From Paenibacillus hamazuiensis (GTDB lineage: Bacteria; Bacillota; Bacilli; Paenibacillales; NBRC-103111): 64,000 nt of DNA. The stretch lies in NCBI RefSeq assembly GCF_023276405.1, contig NZ_JALRMO010000001.1, positions 3,286,001 to 3,350,000 on the forward strand, in the 5' to 3' direction. Made by a program: the position numbers and the translations under genes. This document shows, piece by piece, positions 16,577 to 26,474 of the stretch; within the stretch, counting starts at the first letter, position 1; each line of letters begins with the position of its first letter. Below the pieces are notes generated by a model that saw only the letters and a program-made list of their open reading frames with translations, had not been told where the DNA came from and did no database searches.

Positions 16577-17089
16577 ATGTTATACGGAGTAGCGATTTTT
16601 CCGTCAAAAGAAGTGCAGGACGTTGCCAACAGCTATCGAAAACGGTTCGACCCTCATTACAATCTTATTCAGCCCCATTTAACGGTCAGGGAAAAAGAGG
16701 AATGGAACGACGAGCAGCTCGCCAAGGCAATTACCCACTTGCAGTCGGTCGCCGATCAAACGGCTCCGTTCACCGTTCATTTCAACCGGTTTTCCACCTT
16801 TTATCCGGTGGGTAACGTGATTTATATGGCTTTATCGCAACCGGAACCGCTGGTGAAGCTGTATCATAACATATGCAGCGGGTTATGGAAGGAACCGGGC
16901 AAGCCTTACGGCTATACCCCTCATCTTACGATTGGTCAACAACTGTCAAGCGACGAACTGCACGACGTGCTGGCCAGCCTGCGCAAAACGCCGCTCGATC
17001 TCACCGCGAACATCGACCGGTTTCATTTGTTATACCAAACGGAGAACGAAGCCTGGACGGTTCATCAAACATTTCAGCTTAAAGGCTAA
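16577..17089 (+). CDS. 2'-5' RNA ligase superfamily protein (YjcG-like)
   Basis: 170 residues of the 2H phosphoesterase superfamily. Both catalytic HxT motifs are present: H34-L-T36 (QPHLTV) and H116-L-T118 (TPHLTIG). The layout matches the YjcG family of Firmicutes, whose substrate is not known. A GGGAGGGG ribosome site precedes ATG 16577. A TATAAT lies about 45 bases upstream. Monocistronic. Confidence 0.88.
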   Translation: MLYGVAIFPSKEVQDVANSYRKRFDPHYNLIQPHLTVREKEEWNDEQLAKAITHLQSVADQTAPFTVHFNRFSTFYPVGNVIYMALSQPEPLVKLYHNICSGLWKEPGKPYGYTPHLTIGQQLSSDELHDVLASLRKTPLDLTANIDRFHLLYQTENEAWTVHQTFQLKG

Positions 17090-17187
17090 ATCGATCATCC
17101 CGGATAACTCGCCAAAGCGCGTGTCTATGGAAACGTGCGTTCCTCAATCCATGCAACAAAACTCCAACAAAGCCTTCTTTCTCTATT

Positions 17188-17221
17188 AAAAAGCCGTCCG
17201 ACAATGTCGGACGGCTTTTTT
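17188..17221. terminator. Bidirectional terminator
   Basis: AAAAAGCCGTCCGAC pairs with GTCGGACGGCTTTTT around a short AAT centre. It serves the 2H protein gene and the minus-strand RND operon. Confidence 0.85.
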
Positions 17222-17237
17222 GTCGCGGATACACCGC

Positions 17238-18980
17238 CTAGCTTTTGTATACGCCCAGCAGACGCTTCGATTCTCCCGCCGGGGTGGTGAACACCTCGTA
17301 CAGCTTCACCGTGATCGGGCGTTCCATTTGCTCGGTCGTTCCTTCCAGCATAATGTTGTTTTCTCCGGTAACCAGCTTGCCGGTTCCGATCAGGCTCGCC
17401 TGCTTCGTGGCAACGAGCCGGTTAAGCGTGTCGTAAGCTTCGAACTGCAGCTTGGAGAATCCGGCATCCACCTGCACTTGAGGATCGCGATTGATCGTCA
17501 AATCGAATCTCAGCTTGTACGAATATGTCATATTGCCCAAACGGTTAAACAGCGGCTGTACCGTGTAATAATCCACCTTGACGTCAAACGGATAAAGCGT
17601 GAACTGCTTGTCGTCCATCCCTTCCTGCAGCGTAACTCCATAAGCCGCAATCGTGGACTTGTAAGGTGCCGCGGTTGTCACATCCTGAATCTTGATGGCG
17701 AGCCCTTGACCGGTCTCGGAAACTGGCAGCGTGAACGAATATCCTATCACGAGGCTGGAGTTCGGCAGCACTTGCGTCGTCGTTACGTTTTGCCGGTTGC
17801 CCGAGTACAAATAGCCGTCCGCGCTTTGCAGGTCGGCCTGGAATACCGGTACTGCCATCGGCCGATCGCTTTTGTTCGTCAGCTTGAACTTCGCGGTCAT
17901 GTTTTTGGAGCCTTCGTCTTCGTTGTCGCTCATCCGGAATTCGACCATCGACACTTCCATATCCGGGTGAATGACATCGCTGACCCGGTCGAACTGCATC
18001 GGCTTGCCCATAACATACGGTTCGAAGGAAGAAGCGGCAGCGGACTTATCGGATGGAAGTATAATGTTAACGCGGCCAACGTTATAGCTGACGACCGAGT
18101 TCGATCCGGATTGCGCGAACTTCTCCGGAGTGAGTACGTTCAAGCTGGTGAGCTCGGAATCCAGCTCTGTGCTGATGACGTAATGAATGTATTTCTCTTC
18201 CTGAGCCTCGAGCACGATCGATTCCTGTTCAGCACGCTTGCCGCTGAACACCTTGACCTCCGTTTTTCCGTCGATATTGAAATCCGGCACCGTTTCGCGT
18301 TGGCTGCCAGGGTTTTTGACCAAAAGCTGAACCGTATAATTGGCTCCTTTATCCGTAATCTCTTTGTTGATATTGACCGGCGTATATTCAAGCGGAGAAA
18401 TGAAAGGCAGCACCTTAAACGTTTCTCCCCATTTTTTCACCATCGATTTATCGGTAATCTCCGTATCGCTGCCTTTCCAGGTTTGGTCCGTCACAGGCAC
18501 GGTAAGGATTCTCGTTTCCAGCTTCGGATACACATAAACGTCCACGTCGGTCCAGTTGACCTCGGTCAGCGAGAACGTATCGGTCCGGTCAATCACGGAC
18601 ATATAGCTCAGCTCCTGCGTCGTTTTCGGCTGGATCGAGCGCGGATTCGTCGCGCTCGGCTGGAGCGTATATTCAACGCCGTCCGACGTTTTAATCCGCA
18701 GCTCGTACGTATCGGGAACGCGGGTAATTTGCGTGCCTTTATTGGTCATGCGGACGACGACCCCAACGCGGGTGCCTCCGGTCACATATTCGCTGAGCAC
18801 ACTTTTGATTTCGACATCAAGCAGATCGGTAAGCTTATATTTGGCATACGCTTCGCTTGCGCTGCTTGCCGGCGCCGCACTCTGAGCCGGAGCATCGGCG
18901 GCGTATGCCGCCGCGCCGGCCGTCGTCAGCGCCATCGTAAGCACCACGGAAGTTACGGTCTTTTTCCAGTTCTTGTTCAC
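17238..18980 (-). CDS. Large secreted protein of tandem Ig-like domains, end of RND operon
   Basis: 580 residues, function unknown. Starting at GTG 18980 (GGAGGAG upstream), it has a signal peptide (to about residue 28) and then several repeated beta-sandwich-like modules. These carry the pattern V-x-MTNKGT-x-I-x-RVP-x-x-YELRI-x-TSDGVEY. The same module type occurs in the 704-residue protein at 24342-26456. The gene lies 27 bases after the adaptor gene and is the last of the RND operon. A role in substrate delivery or assembly at the cell surface is only inference. Confidence 0.75.
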   Translation of the reverse strand: MNKNWKKTVTSVVLTMALTTAGAAAYAADAPAQSAAPASSASEAYAKYKLTDLLDVEIKSVLSEYVTGGTRVGVVVRMTNKGTQITRVPDTYELRIKTSDGVEYTLQPSATNPRSIQPKTTQELSYMSVIDRTDTFSLTEVNWTDVDVYVYPKLETRILTVPVTDQTWKGSDTEITDKSMVKKWGETFKVLPFISPLEYTPVNINKEITDKGANYTVQLLVKNPGSQRETVPDFNIDGKTEVKVFSGKRAEQESIVLEAQEEKYIHYVISTELDSELTSLNVLTPEKFAQSGSNSVVSYNVGRVNIILPSDKSAAASSFEPYVMGKPMQFDRVSDVIHPDMEVSMVEFRMSDNEDEGSKNMTAKFKLTNKSDRPMAVPVFQADLQSADGYLYSGNRQNVTTTQVLPNSSLVIGYSFTLPVSETGQGLAIKIQDVTTAAPYKSTIAAYGVTLQEGMDDKQFTLYPFDVKVDYYTVQPLFNRLGNMTYSYKLRFDLTINRDPQVQVDAGFSKLQFEAYDTLNRLVATKQASLIGTGKLVTGENNIMLEGTTEQMERPITVKLYEVFTTPAGESKRLLGVYKS

Positions 18981-19006
18981 AGTTTTCTCCTCCAAAAATT
19001 AGGGTG

Positions 19007-20263
19007 TTATTTCGCCAGTTGTACTTTCTCTTTATCTTTGAGCTGATGCTGGCCGGAAATGACGAGCTGTTCGCCTTCCTTAAGCCCGGAAATGACCTCC
19101 TGCACCGTTTCGTTCAAACGGCCGAGAGTAACTTTGCGGCGTTCCACCGTATCGCCGTTCAGCACGAAAGCGTAGGTTTCCCCACCTTCGCGAACGACGG
19201 CGAGGGTCGGTATCGTTACAACGATCTGGTCGTTGTCTTCAGTCAATTGAATTTGTACCTTCATACCCGGCTTCAGCTTTTTGTCCGGATTGGACACTTC
19301 CAGTTCGAGTGGATACGATTTGCTCGAGGCGCTCATGACGTCGGCAAGATAACTTATTTTGCCTTTCGTTTTCTCGCCGCTGCCAGGTACGTAGAAGGTC
19401 AGCTCGCTCTTGCCGCGTACAAGCTTAGCCGCTTCTTCAGTCAGATCCGCCTTGATTTTGATCGGATCGAGCTTCTGCATCTGTGCCACCTTAAATCCGC
19501 CCTGCACGCTCATTCCTACCTCTACAGGCAGATCGGTGATGACGCCGCTCGTCGGCGCCTTCACCTCGAGGTTGTCGAGCGTGCGCTCCACTTCCTTCAG
19601 GCTCAGGTTGGACGACTGCGCCTGCTGCTCCAAACCGGCCAGCGAGTTCGTGCTCTCGAGTGTCTTCAGCTTGTCCTTGTTACCCTGCAGATCAAGCCGC
19701 AAATTATTCACCTGCGTCTCCATCTGATCAAGTTGGAATTTAGTGACAAGCCCTTGATCGTAATCGTTTCTCATTTTGTTGAAAGATTTTTCCTGTTCCT
19801 TGAGCGAAGCTTCCAATTTGGCAATGCCGTTCCTAAGCTCCTGCTTGGAGTTTTCCAAGTCTTCCTTCGATTTGGTGAGCTGAAGCTCTGCGCTTCTTAA
19901 CGCAACGGCAGCCTTGTCGCGGGAGAGCAGCACGTCGGTCGGATCCAGCCGAAGAATGACATCTCCCTGCTCTACGTAATCTCCACGTTTCTTTAAAATA
20001 TCCTGAATGTCGCCGCCGGCTTTCAGCACGACATCCATTTGAATCGAGGAGGCCACGTCGGCCACCTGCTCAATCGGGTCTCCGATTTTTTGTTTCTCGA
20101 TCTTGGCAACCTTTACGGTTTTCAGCTGCGCTTCCGCCGGCTTCTCCTCCGGCTGGGCCGCCGGGGCGCCTGCCGAGCAGCCGGCCACAATGGCCGTGCT
20201 CAGCAGAACAACGCCGGCAATTTTCGTGCTTTGTTTTACGGTATGGGCAAACAGCATCTTCAT
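19007..20263 (-). CDS. RND/HlyD-type membrane fusion lipoprotein (efflux adaptor)
   Basis: 418 residues. Lipobox IVAGCSAG marks it as a lipoprotein. Then follow a split barrel-sandwich (biotinyl-lipoyl-like) domain, with DVVLKAGGDIQDILKKRGDYVEQGDVILRLD, a long coiled-coil hairpin (about 115-220), APTSGVITDLPVEVGMSV completing the lipoyl domain, and beta-barrel and membrane-proximal domains. It should couple the RND pump encoded upstream to the cell surface. ATG 20263 follows GGGAG at 8 bases. It is within the four-gene operon. Confidence 0.9.
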   Translation of the reverse strand: MKMLFAHTVKQSTKIAGVVLLSTAIVAGCSAGAPAAQPEEKPAEAQLKTVKVAKIEKQKIGDPIEQVADVASSIQMDVVLKAGGDIQDILKKRGDYVEQGDVILRLDPTDVLLSRDKAAVALRSAELQLTKSKEDLENSKQELRNGIAKLEASLKEQEKSFNKMRNDYDQGLVTKFQLDQMETQVNNLRLDLQGNKDKLKTLESTNSLAGLEQQAQSSNLSLKEVERTLDNLEVKAPTSGVITDLPVEVGMSVQGGFKVAQMQKLDPIKIKADLTEEAAKLVRGKSELTFYVPGSGEKTKGKISYLADVMSASSKSYPLELEVSNPDKKLKPGMKVQIQLTEDNDQIVVTIPTLAVVREGGETYAFVLNGDTVERRKVTLGRLNETVQEVISGLKEGEQLVISGQHQLKDKEKVQLAK

Positions 20264-20301
20264 CGGTTGATCTCCCTTTCTCTTCACCTTAAGGTCCCGT
20301 T

Positions 20302-23300
20302 TCAGTTAGCCGGTACGGTTGCCGAATCGGCAGCGCCTGATTTGGCTTTCCGGTGGAACAAGCGGGACATTCTCTTTTTGAATTTATAGATCAGCTCGTA
20401 AGCGATCGGAACAATGACAAGCGTGAGCAGCGTCGATGTAGTCAACCCGCCGATAACGACGACGGCGAGTCCCTTGGAGATGATGGTCCCCTTGGATAAA
20501 CCGAGTGCGAGCGGCATCAGGGCAATAATCGTTGCGCCGGCTGTCATGATGATCGGACGCAGACGCGTCATACCTGCTTCGACCAGCGCGTCGCGAATTT
20601 CGTAACCTGCTTCGCGCAGCTGCTGCACGCGGTCGACGAGCACGATCGCGTTGGTAACGACGACACCGATCAACATCAGGAAGCCGATCAGGGAAGTGAT
20701 GTTGATCGATTCCTTGGTAATAACCAGTCCCAGCAAGCCGCCGATCGCCGCAAGCGGGAGGGAGAACAGAATCGCAAACGGCGCGCTGGCGTTGCCGAAG
20801 GCGAGAACCATTACGAGATACACGATGAAAATCGAAGCGAACATAGCCAAAAACATTTCTTTAAAACTTTTTTCGATATCGTCGGTAACCCCTTTGACCT
20901 GGGTCCGCACACCGCTCGGCAGGTCGACCGTTTTGAGCGCCTGGGACACCTTTTGGCTGACGCCGCCTTTGTCTTTGCTGTCGATATTGGCAGTCACGCT
21001 CACGATCTGCTCCTGGGCTTCCCGGCTGATCGAAACCGGAGCGTCCACCTGCCGCACTTTCGCCACCTCGTTGAGAGCAACTTCTGTTCCTGCAGGGGTT
21101 TTAATCGTAAGTTGGCCGAGCTTGTCGATGGAGTTTTTATACTTCGGATCAAGCTCGATTTTTGTTTTATAAAGGACGTTGTCGAAACGCAGATCCCCGA
21201 CTTTATCCTCCATAATCCAAACGCGGACGCTGTCCATGATTTGTGCGGAGCTCAGTCCGTACAAACGGGCTTTGTTCTGGTCGACCGTAATTTCCACTTC
21301 CGTTTTCGATTCTCCCAGAGAGTCTTTGATTTCCGTAAGCTCCGGAAACTCTTTCATCTTCTCTCTGACCCGCTCCGCAGCAACCTTCAGCAAATTCAAG
21401 TCGTCGCCGATCAGCGCGTACGAGAAATCCGCTCCTCCGCTTGGCGGACCTCCGGAGAGCAATTGACCGTCGGCTTCAGATCCCTTTGGCAGCAAATAAG
21501 CGATTTTTTCCTTGAATTCCTTGGCAACCTGTTTGGCATTCGAGGCTTTCGACGCTTCCGCAAAAAACATCGTCCGGTATGCGACCCGGTCCGTACTTTG
21601 ATTGTAGCCGATGAGCGATTCGTAGTAATTGAAGGTCGGCTGCCCTGCCGGATCTTTCGCTTCCTTCATCATCGCTTCGATTTCTTTTACCTTTTCATTC
21701 ATCGTTTCGATCGTAGTTTCGCGAGGCATTTTGATCGTAAACATCATCAATTTGTCCGTCTCGCTTTCCGGCATGAAAGATGTCGGAAGGTTCGGAACGG
21801 TGCCAACGAGTGTCACAATGAACAGCAAGAATGCGATAACCGACGTTTTGATCGGATTTTTGAGCGACCACAGCAGTACGCTTCTATATTTTTTCGCCAC
21901 TTTGCCGACTTCGTTTTCGTCATGATGCTTCAGTTTTTTCGACCGCAGCACCATCAACTTGGCCATCATCGGAATGACGGTCAGCGCCACGATAAGCGAG
22001 GACAACAGCGCGCAGCAGATCGTAATTGCGAACGGGCGGAACACTTCGCCGACGACCCCGCTGACGAAGGCGATCGGGGCGAACACGCCGACTGTCGTAA
22101 TCGTCGACGAGGTGATCGCCGAGGCGACCTGCCCGGTAGCGAGTCGAATGACCGACTCGTTGCGTTCGTGCGCTTTTTGCAGCTGGCTGAAAATATTTTC
22201 GATGACGACGATACTATCGTCGACGACACGCCCGATCGCTATCGCGAGCCCGCCGAGCGTCATAATGTTAAGCGAGATGCCGAGCGGTGCCATGATCAGC
22301 AGCGTGATCAGGATGGACAGCGGAATCGAGACGAGCACGATCACTGTCATCCGGACGTTGCGCAGGAACAGCAGGATCATCAGCGATGCGAGCACGGCTC
22401 CCATGCCGCCTTCCTGCACCATGCCGTGAATCGATTGTTTTATGTCCGTGGCGCTGTTGTAGATCGTGTGGAACGTAATGTTCGGGTAATCCTTTTTCCA
22501 GCCTTCCATCAGCTTGTCGGCCGCTGCGGCGAACTCCACCGCATTGGCGCTTTTGGTTTTGTACAGGTTAATGCCGATCGCAGGCTGACCGCTGAGTCGC
22601 GACAGAAATTCGGATTCCTGAATCGCCTCGACACGGGCAAGCTGCTTCAGAAGCACTGTATCTCCTTTGGCCGTTGTGATTTTGACGTTTTCCAGACCGA
22701 AAATCGTGTTGGCGTCGCCTTTGACGCGAACCATCTGCTCGTTCCCGTTAAAATCGACGGAACCGGCCGGGCTCGACACGAGCGCCGCTTTGATGGATTG
22801 AGACAACTGAGCCGGCGTAAGGCCGTAGTTGTTCATCGCATACATGTCGAGCTTGATGTTCAGCACCGCTTCCTGATTGCCGATGGAATCGACGTGGTCG
22901 ATCCCTTTGATCGAGTTGAAGCCCGGCAGGATGACATCCTTATAGACGCGATCGAGCTCCTCCTGACTCATTCCGTTTTTCGCATATGCGGACAAGTAGT
23001 AAACCGGCTCGGAAGCGAACCCGACGGTGAGCACCTTCGGTTTCTCGGAGCTTTCCGGAAGCTTGACGTTGGAAATGAGACTTTCCACGTCTTTTTTCAC
23101 ATCGTCCGGTTTTTTCTCCTGTTCCAGCTCGATGACGATTTGCGAAAAGTTGTCGCTTGAAGTCGACTTGAGGCTTTTGATTCCTTCCAGGCTCGCTATC
23201 GCTTTCTCCAGCGGCTTCGTGACGTCTTCAAGCACATCCTTCGGCGGTGCCAAATATTGCGTCGAGACGACGACGACCGGAAACGTGATATCCGGCATGC

Positions 23301-23409
23301 TTTCCACTTTCAAAGAGGTTGACGCAAATACGCCCCCCACGAACAGCAGCAAGATCAAAATGATAACCGCTGCAATGTTCTTCATGGAAAAATCGGTTAA
23401 CTTCAACAT
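20302..23409 (-). CDS. RND family efflux transporter (AcrB/MMPL-like permease)
   Basis: 1035 residues, the normal length for HAE1-type RND pumps. Visible are the N-terminal helix, two large extracytoplasmic loops (PN1/PC1 and PN2/PC2), and TM4 with GLAIAIGRVVDDSIVVIENIFSQLQK, whose two adjacent Asp are the proton relay. TM10 onwards ends with GVVVTNAIVLVDRVQQLREAGYEIRDALVEAGMTRLRPIIMTA. It is proton-driven and exports an unknown substrate. Repression by the adjacent GbsR-type regulator is likely. ATG 23409 has GGGAGG upstream. Confidence 0.92.
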   Translation of the reverse strand: MLKLTDFSMKNIAAVIILILLLFVGGVFASTSLKVESMPDITFPVVVVSTQYLAPPKDVLEDVTKPLEKAIASLEGIKSLKSTSSDNFSQIVIELEQEKKPDDVKKDVESLISNVKLPESSEKPKVLTVGFASEPVYYLSAYAKNGMSQEELDRVYKDVILPGFNSIKGIDHVDSIGNQEAVLNIKLDMYAMNNYGLTPAQLSQSIKAALVSSPAGSVDFNGNEQMVRVKGDANTIFGLENVKITTAKGDTVLLKQLARVEAIQESEFLSRLSGQPAIGINLYKTKSANAVEFAAAADKLMEGWKKDYPNITFHTIYNSATDIKQSIHGMVQEGGMGAVLASLMILLFLRNVRMTVIVLVSIPLSILITLLIMAPLGISLNIMTLGGLAIAIGRVVDDSIVVIENIFSQLQKAHERNESVIRLATGQVASAITSSTITTVGVFAPIAFVSGVVGEVFRPFAITICCALLSSLIVALTVIPMMAKLMVLRSKKLKHHDENEVGKVAKKYRSVLLWSLKNPIKTSVIAFLLFIVTLVGTVPNLPTSFMPESETDKLMMFTIKMPRETTIETMNEKVKEIEAMMKEAKDPAGQPTFNYYESLIGYNQSTDRVAYRTMFFAEASKASNAKQVAKEFKEKIAYLLPKGSEADGQLLSGGPPSGGADFSYALIGDDLNLLKVAAERVREKMKEFPELTEIKDSLGESKTEVEITVDQNKARLYGLSSAQIMDSVRVWIMEDKVGDLRFDNVLYKTKIELDPKYKNSIDKLGQLTIKTPAGTEVALNEVAKVRQVDAPVSISREAQEQIVSVTANIDSKDKGGVSQKVSQALKTVDLPSGVRTQVKGVTDDIEKSFKEMFLAMFASIFIVYLVMVLAFGNASAPFAILFSLPLAAIGGLLGLVITKESINITSLIGFLMLIGVVVTNAIVLVDRVQQLREAGYEIRDALVEAGMTRLRPIIMTAGATIIALMPLALGLSKGTIISKGLAVVVIGGLTTSTLLTLVIVPIAYELIYKFKKRMSRLFHRKAKSGAADSATVPAN

Positions 23410-23490
23410 TCTCTGTGAATCCTCCCATCCTTGGATGCAATTGCCAATATGATAAGACGCAATACGTCTGTAACAACCCTTCAGTACATC

Positions 23491-24018
23491 TTAAAACGTT
23501 TCGTTAAAGTTCAACTGCTCTCTCCGCTTCTGCCAATCGTCCTCCAGACCTGTCAGCTTATCGATAAACAGCTGATACATCGCCTGCATTTCGATAAACC
23601 GGCGCTTGAATGCATTGTGCGACGGCACATCCTCTTCGGATATGTCCCTGAGCTGGCCGAGCTTGTGCAAGGCCGAATCGATTTGGTTAAGTACGTCTTT
23701 CATTTTGCGTATAACGGAAGCTATCACAATCATGCTGAAATCGGGAGCTATGTAATAGTAGTCTTTGCGGTCGCTGCTGGTCGGCAGCTTGTTGCACATC
23801 GATTGCTTCTCCAGCGTCCTTACCTGAACGCTGACCGCCGCTTTTGTAACGCCGAGCGTCCCTGCCATTTCCTGAAGGCTGACCGGCTCCGGAGCAAAGA
23901 GGAGGAGCGCCAATATTTTTCCGGCGAGCGGACTGAATCCTTCGTTTTCGTACATAAGCGACATATGGTTGCTGATGCCGTTTTTCAAATCCGCGAAGGA
24001 AAAATCTGCATTACTCAT
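23491..24018 (-). CDS. GbsR/MarR-type transcriptional regulator
   Basis: 175 residues from ATG 24018 (GAGGAG upstream; the longer frame from 24087 lacks a ribosome site and would run through the promoter). The winged HTH covers about residues 30-100 (EPVSLQEMAGTLGVTKAAVSVQVRTLEKQSM), with a C-terminal dimer helix. The GbsR subfamily regulates osmolyte or efflux genes. It is the first gene of the RND operon, and a perfect inverted repeat overlaps its promoter, so autorepression is likely. Confidence 0.85.
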   Translation of the reverse strand: MSNADFSFADLKNGISNHMSLMYENEGFSPLAGKILALLLFAPEPVSLQEMAGTLGVTKAAVSVQVRTLEKQSMCNKLPTSSDRKDYYYIAPDFSMIVIASVIRKMKDVLNQIDSALHKLGQLRDISEEDVPSHNAFKRRFIEMQAMYQLFIDKLTGLEDDWQKRREQLNFNETF

Positions 24019-24040
24019 AGTAGTCTCCTCGGTATTTACA

Positions 24041-24074
24041 TTATTATCGTTTAGAAAGTTGTTAACGATAATAA
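24041..24074 (-). promoter_or_regulatory. Perfect inverted repeat, probable operator of the GbsR-type regulator
   Basis: TTATTATCGTT (24041-24051) and AACGATAATAA (24064-24074), separated by 12 bases, are perfect reverse complements. They overlap the -10 box and start region of the operon promoter. Confidence 0.75.
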
Positions 24075-24101
24075 CATACTTTGCCAATAAAAAAGTGTCA
24101 A
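24073..24101 (-). promoter_or_regulatory. Sigma-A promoter of the regulator/RND operon
   Basis: Minus strand TTGACA (24101-24096), 17-base spacer, TATGTT (24078-24073). The -10 box abuts the inverted repeat. Confidence 0.75.
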
Positions 24102-24274
24102 TAACATTTTCATGAATTTAACAATTCGCTCACACCACCTGCCGTAACAATGAAATTCCGGGTAACCCGCATGCCGCTTTATGATGTCAATTTTACTTGA
24201 TCTTCCATTTGCTTTCGCCCGGCTGCGGTCTGATTTTTCCAGTTCGAAATCTCCGTCTCGAGACGGAGGAAAAA

Positions 24275-24326
24275 CGAAAAAACACCGTGTCTCATCCCTC
24301 GATCCGGAGATTTAACACGGTGTAAT
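24275..24326 (-). terminator. Terminator of the ABC/SBP operon
   Basis: ACACCGTGT pairs with ACACGGTGT, followed on the minus strand by TTTTTTCG, about 16 bases after the stop of the 704-residue protein gene. Confidence 0.75.
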
Positions 24327-24341
24327 ATTCAAAACAAAGAA

Positions 24342-26456
24342 TTAGTCAGTTATGGAAAACCAGGCGATCTCTTGCGTACCGATCAGCTTTTTCTGTCCCT
24401 GGAAAGAGTCGTATACGCTTAACCGGTACGTTTTAAGCGTCTCCAGCTTATAGATAAGCTCCTCGTCCGTTTCCTTGATTTCGAACTTTTCCACTTTGCC
24501 GAGCCGGATTTTCGTATCTTTCGTTCCGTCGTTTGGCTCGCTTGCATCGAAATCTTTAAAATCGAACTCCCGCGAGAACGTTTTAGCCCCTTTTTCATCC
24601 TCAAACGTGATGATCAGCTTGCGGCCTTCCGTATTCGTTTCGAGCAGCAGGTCTCTCGTCAGCTCGTAGTTGAATGTCAGCCTCAGCTCCCGCGAATTCA
24701 GCCAAGTGGAAATGTGGTTGATGGTGAACGTGTACGGCGCCAAAACGAGCTTATCCAGTGTTTTCTGCACGGTCAAGTCTTCTTCCGGCAGCCAATACGC
24801 GGAGCCGTTGATGTATCCGTCCGGCTTGCCGTCGCCTTCCGTGAGCTTGCCTTCGGTGATCGCCTCGCCGATCAGCAAATGCAGCCCCGTAGCCGGGAAT
24901 CCTTTCGGTACGTTCGCCCACAGGAATAACAGCGCCTTGCCGCCGGGATTGATTTTTTTCTTGACTTCGTTGATCGTGGCCGGATAAACGGTGCCGTCGG
25001 GCGTTTTAAACTGGGCGACCAATTTGGTGCCATTGACAGAGCGTTTCTCCAGATTCTCGACCTCAAGCTGCACCATAAACGTATCGTTCGCGTCCCCCAA
25101 AAAGGTATGCACATTGCGCACCTTGTAGCTCGCATTCCGTCCGACGTGCTGGACGGTGAACTTTTCGCCGACGTTGTTGTACGGAATATTCATCATTTCC
25201 GAGCTGTTGACGAATTCGAGCAAATCGTTCGTTTTCGTATCGCTCTCTTTTTCCTGCAGCACCAGCTTTACCTTGGAAAAATTATACGTGTACGGCAGCT
25301 TTCCGATGAATTGAAAATTGATCGACGAACCGACAGGAAGGCCGATAATATTGTCGGTGCGAATCAGCTTGGCCTCGATCTTGACGGCTTCGTCGAGAAA
25401 AAAGTAACCGGTCAAATCGGGAATCGGCAGCGCATCGACCCCCTGGTTGGACAAAACGAGATTGGCCGTCAGCATATCCTGATCTTCCCATGGCATACGG
25501 TTGAAGGCGGTCACTTTGGCGTGATACAGCCCTTTTTTCGTCGTGAAGGTGTAATCTTTGCCGACATCCACGCCCTCCGTTTCCGTTACGGCCGGCAGCT
25601 CGTAATAAGCGACCGACAGATTTAGCTTCAGATCGGCGATATTTTGGATGATGACAAGCTGCCACCCGTCCGGTGAAACGGAGACCGGCAAGGAACCGGA
25701 CAACTCGAGTTCCTTGTCGACCTGCGGATCGATGGTCAGATCCTTCAGGTTTTTCGCTTCGAGCGGGTACATATAACCTTCGCTCGTACGGATCGCGAAC
25801 TGATAGGCGGGAACGGCGATGCTTTTGGTACCGACGTTTTGCATGACAAAGACGACGGTGGCGTTGTAATTTTTCTCGTTTTTGCTCGTCAGCAGCTTCT
25901 TGATGCTCGTTTTCATCGGGATGCCGGTCATCTTCACGATGCGTGAGCCGCCGGCCGGCGTTACGACAGAGTAGCTGTCGCTGACGCTGATCTCCCCGAG
26001 ATTCCTTTCGAAGTTCGGCTGGCTGAAGTCCCATTTGATGAACCGGAACACAAGGTCTGACAGCTCCGTCTTCTCGTTCACCGTCGCATAAAACCCGATG
26101 TCCTGCGTCGATTTCGGCGTAATGCGGTTTTTATCCTTGAATTCGGGCAAAATTTTCACCGATATTTGATTGCCGGACTTCGTCAGCAGGTGAACCCAAT
26201 AGTCGATAAACATCAGGTCGGTCGAGTCGTTATTATGAATCGTGACTGTGAAGGCGACGTTTTTGGAGCCTTGGTCCGGCAGCATGTATACGTCCTTCAG
26301 CTCGAAAAAGCTGTTGTCCGTTATGTTGACTTTGCCGAGCGTCGGCACCCCTTCTTCAGCGCCGCCGTCGCCGTCCGCAAGGACGGTAACAGCATTGCCG
26401 AAGATCAGGGCGCAGACAAGCAGCAGCACGGTCAGCCTGTTATAAGTTCGTTTCAT
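24342..26456 (-). CDS. Large secreted multi-domain beta-rich protein, end of ABC operon
   Basis: 704 residues, function unknown. A signal peptide (to about residue 28) is followed by tandem Ig-like modules. The pattern MQNVGTKSIAVPAYQFAIRTSEGYMYPL is close to that in the 580-residue protein at 17238-18980, showing shared ancestry. It is the last gene of the ABC/adaptor/SBP operon and sits 155 bases behind the binding-protein gene. The intervening bases carry a 78-bp tandem repeat, so its expression may differ from the upstream genes. Confidence 0.75.
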   Translation of the reverse strand: MKRTYNRLTVLLLVCALIFGNAVTVLADGDGGAEEGVPTLGKVNITDNSFFELKDVYMLPDQGSKNVAFTVTIHNNDSTDLMFIDYWVHLLTKSGNQISVKILPEFKDKNRITPKSTQDIGFYATVNEKTELSDLVFRFIKWDFSQPNFERNLGEISVSDSYSVVTPAGGSRIVKMTGIPMKTSIKKLLTSKNEKNYNATVVFVMQNVGTKSIAVPAYQFAIRTSEGYMYPLEAKNLKDLTIDPQVDKELELSGSLPVSVSPDGWQLVIIQNIADLKLNLSVAYYELPAVTETEGVDVGKDYTFTTKKGLYHAKVTAFNRMPWEDQDMLTANLVLSNQGVDALPIPDLTGYFFLDEAVKIEAKLIRTDNIIGLPVGSSINFQFIGKLPYTYNFSKVKLVLQEKESDTKTNDLLEFVNSSEMMNIPYNNVGEKFTVQHVGRNASYKVRNVHTFLGDANDTFMVQLEVENLEKRSVNGTKLVAQFKTPDGTVYPATINEVKKKINPGGKALLFLWANVPKGFPATGLHLLIGEAITEGKLTEGDGKPDGYINGSAYWLPEEDLTVQKTLDKLVLAPYTFTINHISTWLNSRELRLTFNYELTRDLLLETNTEGRKLIITFEDEKGAKTFSREFDFKDFDASEPNDGTKDTKIRLGKVEKFEIKETDEELIYKLETLKTYRLSVYDSFQGQKKLIGTQEIAWFSITD

Positions 26457-26474
26457 GGTGAGGTCCTCCTAAGA

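Noticed and set aside
17220-19046. 608-codon plus-strand frame
   Set aside because: Antisense shadow of the secreted protein gene.
20953-23160. Long open frame (735 codons) antisense to the RND pump gene
   Set aside because: Arginine/histidine/aspartate-rich shadow of the real gene with no domain or ribosome site.
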